Below, piece after piece: positions 1 through 6,330 of a DNA stretch of 7,367 bases. Source of the DNA: Actinomycetota bacterium (lineage in GTDB: Bacteria > Actinomycetota > Actinomycetes > Nanopelagicales > Nanopelagicaceae); the NCBI GenBank assembly GCA_947377725.1, contig CANCGX010000050.1:1-7367 (forward strand), written 5' to 3'. The notes under the pieces were generated by a model. The model saw only the letters and a program-made list of their open reading frames with translations. It did no database searches and was not told the DNA's origin. How positions within the stretch are numbered: the first letter of the stretch is position 1; the number at the start of each line of letters is the position of its first letter. A program made the translations under genes and the position numbers.

Positions 1-148
1 ACAAGGGTATTTACCCAAAAGGTGAGGTCTATGCAGGGATTGGGGTTAAGGATCAGCATAGGAAGGTAATCGTTGTCATATGGCTAAAGATTACTTTTCA
101 CCCCCTCCTAGTGTCAATTTGCTCGGTCTAAATTCAGGTTCTGCTATG
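1..148. other. Left-edge region without a convincing gene
   Basis: No complete gene is visible here. On the plus strand one frame is open from the window edge (position 3) to a TAA at 129-131, about 42 codons. Its first part reads like protein (KGEVYAGIGVKDQH) and its last part does not. It could be the 3' end of a plus-strand gene converging on the transporter operon, which would fit the bidirectional-looking stem-loop at 149-184, but I recognise no family. The minus strand has only short frames broken by stops. I saw no tRNA-like or riboswitch-like structure. Confidence 0.35.
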
Positions 149-184
149 AAATGGAGCCCCCAGGAAATCCTGGAGGCTCCATTT
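149..184 (-). terminator. Stem-loop terminator of the ABC transporter operon, possibly bidirectional
   Basis: A near-perfect inverted repeat has arms at 149-164 and 169-184, pairing 15 of 16 positions with one C/A mismatch (159/174) around a 4-nt loop. It lies 37 nt past the stop codon of the substrate-binding protein gene. On the minus-strand transcript the stem is followed by a short U-rich stretch (ATTTCAT). On the plus strand the following stretch (ATTTCTTCT) is at least as U-rich, so it may end transcripts from both sides. A rho-independent terminator is the natural reading. Confidence 0.8.
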
Positions 185-221
185 CTTCTATAACAAGTAG
201 TAGCTGTTAGTTACTAACTAA

Positions 222-1193
222 TCAGCACTTGTCGCGGTATTGAGCTGCAAGACCTGCTGCTGTACCGATGTTCTTCTTTGTCAAGATTGTGAAGCCAGTT
301 TGTACCTTGTGTGGTGAAACTGTCTGGCCCTTGAGTGCTGCAACAGCTGCATCTACACCCTTTGAACCGATTGTTGCAGGCTGTTGTGCGATCAATGCTT
401 GAACAAGTCCTGACTTAAGAGCCTTGACCTGATCTGAACCAGCATCGAATCCAACAATCTGAACCTTTCCTGCCTTGCCAGCTTGCTTGATACCAGCTGC
501 AACACCTTGTGCTGAGAATAGGTTTGTTGCGAATACAGCAACAATGTCCTTGTTCTTAGCAAGTGCAGCAGTGATGATGCGCTGAGCAACTGCAGGCTCG
601 TTGTTCGAATACTGAACACCGATGTAGTTGAACTTCTTATCCTTGTTTGCAGCATCTGCGAAACCGTTAACGCGAGCGTCAACTGAGCTTACGCCAGGTG
701 ATGTTGAAACAACGAGAACTTTTCCGCCCTTTGGAGCGAGTTGCTTTACAGCTGTGAAAGCTGCTTTTCCGCCGCCGTAGTTGTCTGAAGCAATTTCAGC
801 AACTGCAGTTGCAGGATCATCAATTGTTGTATCTACAAGAACGACCTTGATACCTGCTGCAATTGCAGCTTCGATTGGCTTCTGTAGAGCTGCTTTGTCG
901 TTTGGAGCAATCAAGATTGCATCAGGCTTAGAAGCGATTACGCTGTCAAGAACTGGCTTCTGGATTGTTGCATCCCACTTAGCTCCGCCTTGAGTTGTAA
1001 TGTCTGCTCCATCTTTAGCTGCAGCTGCTGCAACTCCGCAACCCATGGTTACGTAGAATGCATCTCCTGCAACACCTTGAATGAAGGTGATTTTGTAGTT
1101 AGCAGCATTAGCTTGCGTTGATCCAACTGCTGTTACTGCGAGAGCAACGGCAGAGACTGCTGCAAGAGCTGATAGTTTGCGGTTCTTTATCAT
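222..1193 (-). CDS. Sugar ABC transporter substrate-binding protein (periplasmic-binding-protein/LacI fold)
   Basis: This 323-residue protein is the extracellular receptor that would deliver a sugar to the adjacent permease. Residues 1-30 form a classic signal peptide: basic MIKNRK, a hydrophobic Ala/Val/Leu core, and a cleavage site after QANA. The mature part follows the type I sugar-binding fold (Peripla_BP_4): a first strand ITFIQGVAGDAFY, then KPDAILIAPND near 90, VVLVDTTIDDP near 120, GGKVLVVSTSPGVSS near 160, and IVGFDAGSDQVKAL near 250. These are typical of ribose/fructose/xylose-class receptors. There is no lipobox cysteine, unlike most Gram-positive receptors; the only cysteines seen are C52 and the C-terminal C323, which might form a disulfide. 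The ATG overlaps the permease stop by 4 nt (ATGA), with an AAAGGG ribosome site about 6 nt upstream. It is the last gene of its operon, followed by a strong stem-loop. The sugar cannot be named. Confidence 0.93.
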   Translation of the reverse strand: MIKNRKLSALAAVSAVALAVTAVGSTQANAANYKITFIQGVAGDAFYVTMGCGVAAAAAKDGADITTQGGAKWDATIQKPVLDSVIASKPDAILIAPNDKAALQKPIEAAIAAGIKVVLVDTTIDDPATAVAEIASDNYGGGKAAFTAVKQLAPKGGKVLVVSTSPGVSSVDARVNGFADAANKDKKFNYIGVQYSNNEPAVAQRIITAALAKNKDIVAVFATNLFSAQGVAAGIKQAGKAGKVQIVGFDAGSDQVKALKSGLVQALIAQQPATIGSKGVDAAVAALKGQTVSPHKVQTGFTILTKKNIGTAAGLAAQYRDKC

Positions 1194-2287
1194 TTATTTC
1201 CCTTTCTTGAGATGCTCTCTTTGTAAGAGCGTTTCTTGAGGCTCTTTCCGCCTCCATCTGCAGCTTCACGTCGAGCGGTGTCGACATAGACAGCAGCCAC
1301 CAGAAAGACGCCAACAACAACGTTTTGCCAAAAAGGCACAACGCCGATGATGATGAAGCCAGCCTGGAGAACTATCGGTATAAGGAGACCAACTGTGGTC
1401 CCGAAAATAGAACCATACCCACCGAAAAGGCTGGTTCCTCCAATCACTACTCCAGCTACAACCGTAAGAGCTGTAGTTGATTGGCCTGCGATGGTTGTCT
1501 GTTGGTACATCGCAAGACTAAGAATGCCAGCGATACCTGCAGTGAAACCCATCAATGAATAAACAAGAATGAGGTGACGATTAACTTTGATACCAACACG
1601 TCGGCACGCTTCAGCATTTGATCCGACTGCATATGTAGTTAATCCGAAGTGTGTCTTATGAAGAAGAACTCCTCCAGCGACGACGACAACCAGAGAGATA
1701 ATTCCAAGTACTGGAACCTGTGAATAAACATTTCCAAAACCAATTTTGTTTACGAGAGTATCTGTCGCACCGCGAAGATCAATTCCACCAGTGATGATTT
1801 GAGATACACCGAGAATTGCAAGGCTTGTTCCAAGAGTCACGATGAACGCTGGAACTTTTGCAACTGCAACTAACCAACCGTTAATTGCTCCCCATAGTGT
1901 TGCAACAACAAGTGCTACGAGTGTTCCGACAAGTGTTGTGCCCCAACCTTGTCCACCCATTCCTTGAATTGCTTTACATGCCATAACGCTGCTGAATACC
2001 AAAACGCTTCCAACAGAAAGATCAATACCTGCTGTGATGATGACGAAAGTCATTCCCACACCGAGGATGGCGAAGATCGAAACGTTGATAACAACGTTGC
2101 GCAAATTGAAAGCAGTTGCAAATGAATCAGGTGCAAGTGCACTGAAAATTGCAGTGATGACTACAAGGATTCCGAGAATCTGGAATGTTTGCATTGCTGC
2201 AATCTTTTTAAGAATGGAAAGTTTTTCTTCTTCCATAATTCCGAAGTCGCTCTTTGGCTCTCCGTTAACGCTTAAGTTCTGTGACAT
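1190..2287 (-). CDS. Sugar ABC transporter permease, RbsC/FrcC type (BPD_transp_2)
   Basis: This is the integral membrane subunit of a CUT2-class importer, 365 residues. After a hydrophilic N-terminus of about 30 residues come multiple hydrophobic helices: about 35-52, 65-85, 115-145, 147-166, 190-208, 238-260, 272-290, 296-318 and 321-336. Family hallmarks are TAGIDLSVGS (85-94), PAFIVTLGT near 146-154, the cytoplasmic loop TYAVGSNAEACRRVGI (218-233) that would contact the ATPase, and GGTSLFGGYGSIFGT (283-297). The C-terminal tail of about 25 residues is strongly basic. The ATG overlaps the ATPase stop by one base (TAATG) behind a GAGGTG ribosome site, and its TGA overlaps the receptor gene's ATG, so all three genes look translationally coupled. 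Family certainty is high; substrate unknown. Confidence 0.95.
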   Translation of the reverse strand: MSQNLSVNGEPKSDFGIMEEEKLSILKKIAAMQTFQILGILVVITAIFSALAPDSFATAFNLRNVVINVSIFAILGVGMTFVIITAGIDLSVGSVLVFSSVMACKAIQGMGGQGWGTTLVGTLVALVVATLWGAINGWLVAVAKVPAFIVTLGTSLAILGVSQIITGGIDLRGATDTLVNKIGFGNVYSQVPVLGIISLVVVVAGGVLLHKTHFGLTTYAVGSNAEACRRVGIKVNRHLILVYSLMGFTAGIAGILSLAMYQQTTIAGQSTTALTVVAGVVIGGTSLFGGYGSIFGTTVGLLIPIVLQAGFIIIGVVPFWQNVVVGVFLVAAVYVDTARREAADGGGKSLKKRSYKESISRKGNK

Positions 2288-3045
2288 TAGTTGTTCACCT
2301 CATCTAGACGACCTGTCATCGCTCCGACAAGCTCTTCAAGATTTGTCTCCGAAGCTTTGTAATCTGCAATCGTGCGACCGCGGCGCATTACTTGGACGCG
2401 GTCGGCGATATCCAATACTTCAGGCATTGAGTGGCTGATGAAAACCACACCAATGCCTTTGTCCCTCACACGTCGAACAAGATCGAGAACGTTCTTCTTT
2501 TGGACGACACCTAGAGCAGCAGTTGGCTCATCGAAGAAGAGCACCTTGCTGGCCCAGGCTGCTGAACGGGCAACGGCAATACTCTGTCGTTGTCCACCTG
2601 ACATCGAACCCACGTTGGCAGTCAAAGAACGAACAGTTGCACCCAAGTCCCGGAATGCGTCTTCGCTGCCGACGCGCATTGCGTCATAATCCATAAAGCC
2701 GAGCTTTCCCATCAAACCTTTACGAGGTACCTCACGGCCGAGGTACATATTTTGAACAGCGTTCAAATGAGGGCAGAGCGCTAGATCTTGGAAGACCGTC
2801 TCAATGCCAGCATCGCGAGCAGCTGCAGGGGAATCAAAAACGACAGGTTTTCCCTCGATGAGGATTTCCCCGCCGTTTGGTTGTTCAGTTCCAGAAAGGA
2901 TGCGAACCAGCGTGCTTTTGCCAGCACCGTTATCACCAATAAGGGCGGTGACCTCGCCAGCTTTCACCGTGAAATTACATCCACGGAGCGCTTCAACGTG
3001 CCCATAGTGACGGAGGATTTCCCTCGCCTCGAGTGCGTAGCTCAT
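2287..3045 (-). CDS. Sugar ABC transporter ATP-binding protein, single-domain FrcA-like
   Basis: This is the ATPase that energises the adjacent permease. From the ATG at 3045 it has 252 residues: Walker A GDNGAGKST (37-45), Q-loop glutamine Q86 in VFQD, ABC signature SGGQRQ (149-154), Walker B VLFFDEP (168-174) and switch histidine H205. All catalytic motifs are intact. Most ribose/xylose-type systems use an ATPase of about 500 residues with two fused domains; this one has a single domain, as in FrcA of fructose importers, so it presumably works as a homodimer. The frame also extends to a GTG at 3069 (260 residues). I prefer the ATG because AAAAGGAG (complement of 3059-3066) lies upstream, although the 13-nt spacing is long, and because MSYALEAREI looks like the usual N-terminus. 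A leaderless GTG start remains possible because an extended -10 box ends 5 nt before it. Confidence 0.92.
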   Translation of the reverse strand: MSYALEAREILRHYGHVEALRGCNFTVKAGEVTALIGDNGAGKSTLVRILSGTEQPNGGEILIEGKPVVFDSPAAARDAGIETVFQDLALCPHLNAVQNMYLGREVPRKGLMGKLGFMDYDAMRVGSEDAFRDLGATVRSLTANVGSMSGGQRQSIAVARSAAWASKVLFFDEPTAALGVVQKKNVLDLVRRVRDKGIGVVFISHSMPEVLDIADRVQVMRRGRTIADYKASETNLEELVGAMTGRLDEVNN

Positions 3046-3074
3046 GCTTCTGTGTTGACTCCTTTTCACTCTTT

Positions 3075-3080
3075 ATTATG
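3075..3080 (-). promoter_or_regulatory. Candidate extended -10 promoter of the ABC transporter operon
   Basis: Read on the minus strand this is CATAAT preceded by TGT, giving TGTCATAAT, one mismatch from an extended -10 (TGnTATAAT). Transcription would start around 3067-3069, just before the ATPase gene. No good -35 sits at standard spacing, as is common for extended -10 promoters. The box overlaps one half of the perfect palindrome, so a bound repressor would cover it. A second, weaker candidate lies upstream: TTGACC (complement of 3145-3150), 17 nt, then TTAACT (complement of 3122-3127). That would place both palindromes downstream as a roadblock. Confidence 0.5.
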
Positions 3081-3093
3081 ACAACGTTGTCAT
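3078..3093. promoter_or_regulatory. Perfect 16-bp palindromic operator, LacI-family style
   Basis: ATGACAACGTTGTCAT is a perfect palindrome centred on CG at 3085/3086. CG-centred palindromes of this length are typical binding sites of LacI-family sugar repressors. Its position, over the candidate -10 and about 33 bp upstream of the ATPase ATG, fits repression of the transporter operon. No regulator gene lies in the window, so the cognate protein is unknown. Confidence 0.75.
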
Positions 3094-3096
3094 TTA

Positions 3097-3110
3097 AGAC
3101 ATCGTTGTCA
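3097..3110. promoter_or_regulatory. Second, imperfect operator copy
   Basis: AGACATCGTTGTCA matches the 14-bp core TGACAACGTTGTCA of the neighbouring palindrome at 12 of 14 positions and has the same central CG. The two centres are 18 bp apart, which is under two helical turns, so two dimers would bind on partly offset faces of the DNA. It probably acts as an auxiliary site for the same regulator. Confidence 0.6.
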
Positions 3111-3181
3111 CGAATTCCCGTAGTTAATCGGTAGCCGCAGAGTTGGTCAATAGGTAAATGGCAGAAAATGCAAAGAGTTAT

Positions 3182-3721
3182 CTAAACGTTATCTTTCAAC
3201 GCTTCGACGTATTTTTTGAAATCACTGTTTCCGTCGACGGCAACGTGAGTAACCACGGGAATCTTTGTAGGGTTTTGCGCCAAGTACTCATCTATCTTCT
3301 CTAATTTTTCGCGGTCTCGTTCCTCACCGCGAGAAATTAACCTGGCTCTGCGAACGTCTGGAGAAACATTTACCCAGAAAAGTTTTGGCGTGGCCCCTAA
3401 TTTCACAAACGGTTCGACCAGGGCATCCCACAGTTGTTGATCAGCAATTTGTTTTGAGAACGGAGCTTCAAGCACAATTGATTTGCCTTGATTAAATTCT
3501 GAAAGCGCTCTCACAATCAAATCTTCATAACGTTCAGGCCCGACCTGAGCTAAGAATTTTTCCATTCCGATTTCAGCGAGTAAAACACTATGTTTTTCAA
3601 TGGTTTTTTGAAGCGTGTCATCGAAATCAACAATTGTTAAACCGCGAGCAGCAGCAAGTTCTTTTGTAAACTGACTTTTACCTGAGGCTGCTTGTCCGCT
3701 GACAAAGAAAACTTCTTGCAA
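3182..3721 (-). CDS. Small P-loop kinase-like protein (AAA_33 / shikimate-gluconate kinase-like fold)
   Basis: This 179-residue protein has a clear Walker A, GQAASGKS (9-16), after strand EVFFVS. An acidic patch VDFDDT (31-36) sits where shikimate- and gluconate-type kinases bind magnesium and substrate. A strand SIVLEAPF (81-88) resembles a Walker B-like region, and an arginine-rich segment VRRARLISRGEERDREKL (123-140) could form the lid. Cytosolic; no signal peptide or membrane segment. The start is TTG, immediately after the TGA of the preceding gene with no gap, and AAAGGTGAGG just upstream supplies a ribosome site about 5 nt away, so coupling is likely. Being between a mutarotase-like gene and a sugar importer, a sugar or sugar-acid kinase role is plausible, but substrate recognition cannot be read from sequence. 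A nucleotide kinase or other phosphotransferase is the alternative. I cannot assign a specific enzyme. Confidence 0.82.
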   Translation of the reverse strand: MQEVFFVSGQAASGKSQFTKELAAARGLTIVDFDDTLQKTIEKHSVLLAEIGMEKFLAQVGPERYEDLIVRALSEFNQGKSIVLEAPFSKQIADQQLWDALVEPFVKLGATPKLFWVNVSPDVRRARLISRGEERDREKLEKIDEYLAQNPTKIPVVTHVAVDGNSDFKKYVEALKDNV

Positions 3722-4783
3722 TCAGACCTCACCTTTAAAGCTAAATGTGAGATCAAATCGGCGAGACTCGCCAGGTTGAACATCTGGCGCTGGACCAGCG
3801 TGCGAGTTATCTCCTGCACGGCCAAGCAATCCCGTTGTTGCAGGCTCAAGTCCTTGGACATACAAAGCTTCGCATGCATTTCTCCACTGCATAAAGTGTG
3901 GAAGTTGATTGCCATCCCATTCAAGGCGCATTGTCATCGCACCGCGATCACCCGTGTTTGGGTTGGTGATTTCTGCCCACTGCTTTCCTGCTGGAGCGTT
4001 CCAATCCCAGACGCGCTCTACATCCCGTGGGGTTGGGCTAGGCATGGTTGTTGGGTCTTCGCCCTTTGCAGAATCAATACAGGCAAGCATTTCTGTGCAT
4101 GAAGTACTGACTTTGGTGCCTGGTGCCAAAAATGGCCAGCCTAAATTGATGTGATACAGAAGTTGGACCGGCTCTTCAATGTAACCATCGTTCTGGATTA
4201 CATCTGAGAACTGGAAGGTTGCTTCGCCAAAGTTCATGCTTATTTTGCGCGTCATCACGAGGTGTTCGGCAAAAGCTGCTGCTTGGCGAACCTTGGCTTG
4301 AACTTCAATCGTGCCCTTTTCCCAATCCACATCAATCTTCTCGATAGTGGTTGGTGAGAGTGAGACAAAACCGCCAGTGAAGCGACGTTCTCCAGTAATT
4401 CCAGGATGAAGGTGTCGGTTCGGATGAGTTACAGGACCACCCACATGATCAATTCCGATTGTCGAAAGGAATCCACCTTGCCATGAACGCAACCAGCCCC
4501 AGCCATCAGGCTCAATCGCTGACGGAGTGAATGAGTGTGCGTGTCTAAAACCAGCTGGTGAAACCCACTGTGTTGGGATTCCACGGTAGAGCACGCGGCC
4601 AATATCAAAACCTCTGTCTACCAAAATCTCGATTTCAAGCTCGCCATTGCGGATACGCAGGACGCGTTGATCGAGCATGTCTCCATCCATCGCGCGAAAT
4701 AGCTCGCACCCAATTGCTTGTTGTGGGTGGCTTGTTATTTTTCTAAAGACATCGCGGTTGCCGGAGAGCCCAAAAAGTTTCAT
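3722..4783 (-). CDS. DUF4432 / aldose 1-epimerase-like protein
   Basis: This 353-residue cytosolic protein resembles the DUF4432 branch of the galactose-mutarotase superfamily, which generally acts on the anomeric carbon of sugars or binds sugars. Visible family-like elements are EILVDRGFDIGRVLYRGIPTQW near 52-73, GGFLSTIGIDHVGGP (103-117), HLHPGI (124-129), LLYHINLGWPF (208-218) and the late GLEPATTG (311-318). By analogy with mutarotases, H211 and E313 are candidate catalytic residues; that is inference, not shown. There is no signal peptide. The ATG at 4783 has only a modest AAGG ribosome site 7 nt upstream, with a plausible -10 (TATAAA) further up. The next gene starts directly after its TGA. 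With a kinase and an importer downstream it probably prepares an imported sugar, but the exact reaction is unknown. Confidence 0.85.
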   Translation of the reverse strand: MKLFGLSGNRDVFRKITSHPQQAIGCELFRAMDGDMLDQRVLRIRNGELEIEILVDRGFDIGRVLYRGIPTQWVSPAGFRHAHSFTPSAIEPDGWGWLRSWQGGFLSTIGIDHVGGPVTHPNRHLHPGITGERRFTGGFVSLSPTTIEKIDVDWEKGTIEVQAKVRQAAAFAEHLVMTRKISMNFGEATFQFSDVIQNDGYIEEPVQLLYHINLGWPFLAPGTKVSTSCTEMLACIDSAKGEDPTTMPSPTPRDVERVWDWNAPAGKQWAEITNPNTGDRGAMTMRLEWDGNQLPHFMQWRNACEALYVQGLEPATTGLLGRAGDNSHAGPAPDVQPGESRRFDLTFSFKGEV

Positions 4784-4805
4784 GAGGGAACCTTAACCTT
4801 AAGAA

Positions 4806-4811
4806 TTTATA
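4806..4811 (-). promoter_or_regulatory. Candidate -10 box of the DUF4432-kinase operon
   Basis: On the minus strand this reads TATAAA, 5 of 6 matches to the bacterial -10 consensus, placing a start about 17 nt before the ATG at 4783. No recognisable -35 is present. The whole gap to the upstream hydrolase gene is 50 bp and holds no convincing terminator, so read-through from the hydrolase gene is possible. The tandem AAGGTTAAGGTT next to it is probably incidental. Confidence 0.35.
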
Positions 4812-4833
4812 TTGTGAAGCGTCTTTCTAATTT

Positions 4834-6282
4834 TTAGCGAGTGCAGATTAAATTCTTACCTGCTGGGTTGCCAAGCAAATATGAATCAACGCGCGAGTCA
4901 ACGCAATCGCTTCCACGATTATGTCCTGTGTGTCCTTCGCCGTTAAATGTAATCAAGGTGCTGGTTGGAAAAATTGTTGCAAGCTTCTTTGACCAGGAAT
5001 ATGGGGTGGCGGGATCTTTTGTAACTCCGATGACAATGATGGGTGTTGTCAGAATTCTTGTCATCGCTGGTTTCTTTGAAGCGCGGTGGTCCCAATACTT
5101 ACAAGTAAGTCCGGCGTATGTGAGAAAAGGCCCGAAAACAGGTGCTTTTGCTTTCATAACGATTCCGTCTTTTGTCATCTGAGCAACCGTTCGAGGCTCA
5201 GCTAGATCTAGGCAGGAGATAATTTCAGCAATGTCATTCTCATTTGAATAATGTCCGTTGGCATCGCGAGCGTTGTATGAATCAGCCAAATCAAGCAAAG
5301 GGCGCGGATTGCTTTTGTTTATTGCTTCACTCAGAGCATCACGCAGGCTTGGCCATCCAGTTTGATTGTCATACAACGAAGAGGCGATTCCAATAATGGC
5401 TAGCGATGAAGTGAGTTGTCGCCCTGATGGCAATTCAAGCGGTTTGGAGTGAAGTGAGCTGAGGAAAGCAATAATTTGCTTCTGGTTGAACTCGTTATTT
5501 TTCTTTATGAAATCAAGTAGCGCTGTATCGAAACCTATGGCTTGAGTCAAGGTTTGTGCTCCATTTGAAGCATTAGGGTCTATTGCGCCATCAAGTACAA
5601 ATTTTCCAACGGTTTTTGGAAAAATTGCTGCATAAAGAGTTCCGATGAGTGTGCCGTAACTCTTACCTAGATAATTCACTTTTGGCTCTTTCAATATAAC
5701 GCGCAATAACTCCATATCGCGCGCGGCATCTACAGATCCATAGTGACCAATTTTTATCCCGGTGCTATTTGCGCATGCTTTAGCAAAACTCTTGGCCTCT
5801 TTAACTAAGAAATTTAAATCGCTTTTTGTAAATACCGCAGTGTCAGCTCCAATGTAAATATCTTCTTGCTTATCCGTTAAACAACGAGCAGGTTCGGATT
5901 TACCAACGCCACGTGGATCGATCCCCAAAATGTCGTATCTGGATGTAATTGCTTTGGAAACTATTTGAGGCGCGTGGGATGCGTAATTAATTGCCGATCC
6001 ACCTGGGCCACCTGGATTGACGAATAACGTTCCGATTCGTCGATTCTTATCTGATGCTAAGTGGCGCACTACAGAGAGAGTAAAAATATTCTTATCGATT
6101 GCCGCGTAATCCATCGGAACTTTGAAGGTCGTACATTCCAAATCGCTTCCACAATTTTTCCATACCAACTTTTGGCTTTGAAAAGTCTTGAGGGAATAGG
6201 TTTGAGCGTGAACAGGTGCGATCGCTGTAAGTAACAACGCGCTTGCCAATGAGGCGAAAAATAACCTTTTGAATCTGTTCAT
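4834..6282 (-). CDS. Secreted alpha/beta hydrolase, S33 tripeptidyl-aminopeptidase-like (TAP/SlpD-E type)
   Basis: This 482-residue exported serine hydrolase is related to actinobacterial tripeptidyl aminopeptidases, which release short peptides from N-termini. Residues 1-26 form a signal peptide (basic MNRFKR, hydrophobic core, cleavage after VHA). Fold landmarks: oxyanion-loop NPGGPGGSA (89-97), GIDPRGVGKS (120-129), nucleophile elbow GKSYG with S208, acid D423 in VTKDPATPY, and histidine H451 in GEGHTGH within the C-terminal TAP-like domain. The triad therefore looks complete. Several cysteines (44, 50, 134, 170, 460, 480) suggest disulfides, as expected outside the cell. The family usually has GGSYG at the elbow; here it is GKSYG. 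No Shine-Dalgarno precedes the ATG; a TAGACT box 9 nt upstream suggests a very short leader. The true substrate (peptide or ester) is not certain. Confidence 0.92.
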   Translation of the reverse strand: MNRFKRLFFASLASALLLTAIAPVHAQTYSLKTFQSQKLVWKNCGSDLECTTFKVPMDYAAIDKNIFTLSVVRHLASDKNRRIGTLFVNPGGPGGSAINYASHAPQIVSKAITSRYDILGIDPRGVGKSEPARCLTDKQEDIYIGADTAVFTKSDLNFLVKEAKSFAKACANSTGIKIGHYGSVDAARDMELLRVILKEPKVNYLGKSYGTLIGTLYAAIFPKTVGKFVLDGAIDPNASNGAQTLTQAIGFDTALLDFIKKNNEFNQKQIIAFLSSLHSKPLELPSGRQLTSSLAIIGIASSLYDNQTGWPSLRDALSEAINKSNPRPLLDLADSYNARDANGHYSNENDIAEIISCLDLAEPRTVAQMTKDGIVMKAKAPVFGPFLTYAGLTCKYWDHRASKKPAMTRILTTPIIVIGVTKDPATPYSWSKKLATIFPTSTLITFNGEGHTGHNRGSDCVDSRVDSYLLGNPAGKNLICTR

Positions 6283-6330
6283 AATAAGACCAGTCTAGTT
6301 TTTAAGGGTGTGCCGGGTACAATTGGCTTA
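6283..6330. promoter_or_regulatory. Compact divergent promoter region between hydrolase and DedA genes
   Basis: Only 48 bp separate the two start codons. On the plus strand TACAAT (6318-6323), 5 of 6 to the -10 consensus, lies 7 nt before the DedA ATG. On the minus strand TAGACT lies 9 nt before the hydrolase ATG. Neither start has a Shine-Dalgarno, so both mRNAs are likely leaderless or nearly so, a common arrangement in actinobacteria. No good -35 boxes are visible, and with so little DNA the two promoters share sequence. Confidence 0.5.

Noticed and set aside
5..16. Small hairpin GGGTATTTACCC followed by AAAA.
   Set aside because: Four strong pairs only, no U-tract on either useful strand and no gene end beside it; it lies in an open frame cut by the edge.
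2085..2100. ACAACGTTG inside the permease gene resembles the operator core.
   Set aside because: Only part of the palindrome is present, the flanks do not match, and it falls in codons for a normal helix (NVVIN), so it is most likely chance.
2034..2438. Plus-strand open frame of 134 codons opposite the permease and ATPase genes.
   Set aside because: It crosses the junction of two well-supported minus-strand genes and its translation shows no family features; an antisense shadow.
3637..3924. Minus-strand open frame overlapping the kinase/DUF4432 junction.
   Set aside because: It is out of frame with both well-supported genes and has no recognisable motif.
3692..4102. Plus-strand open frame of 136 codons opposite the DUF4432 gene.
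   Set aside because: Cys/Trp/Arg-rich composition typical of antisense translation, and it overlaps a strong gene on the other strand.
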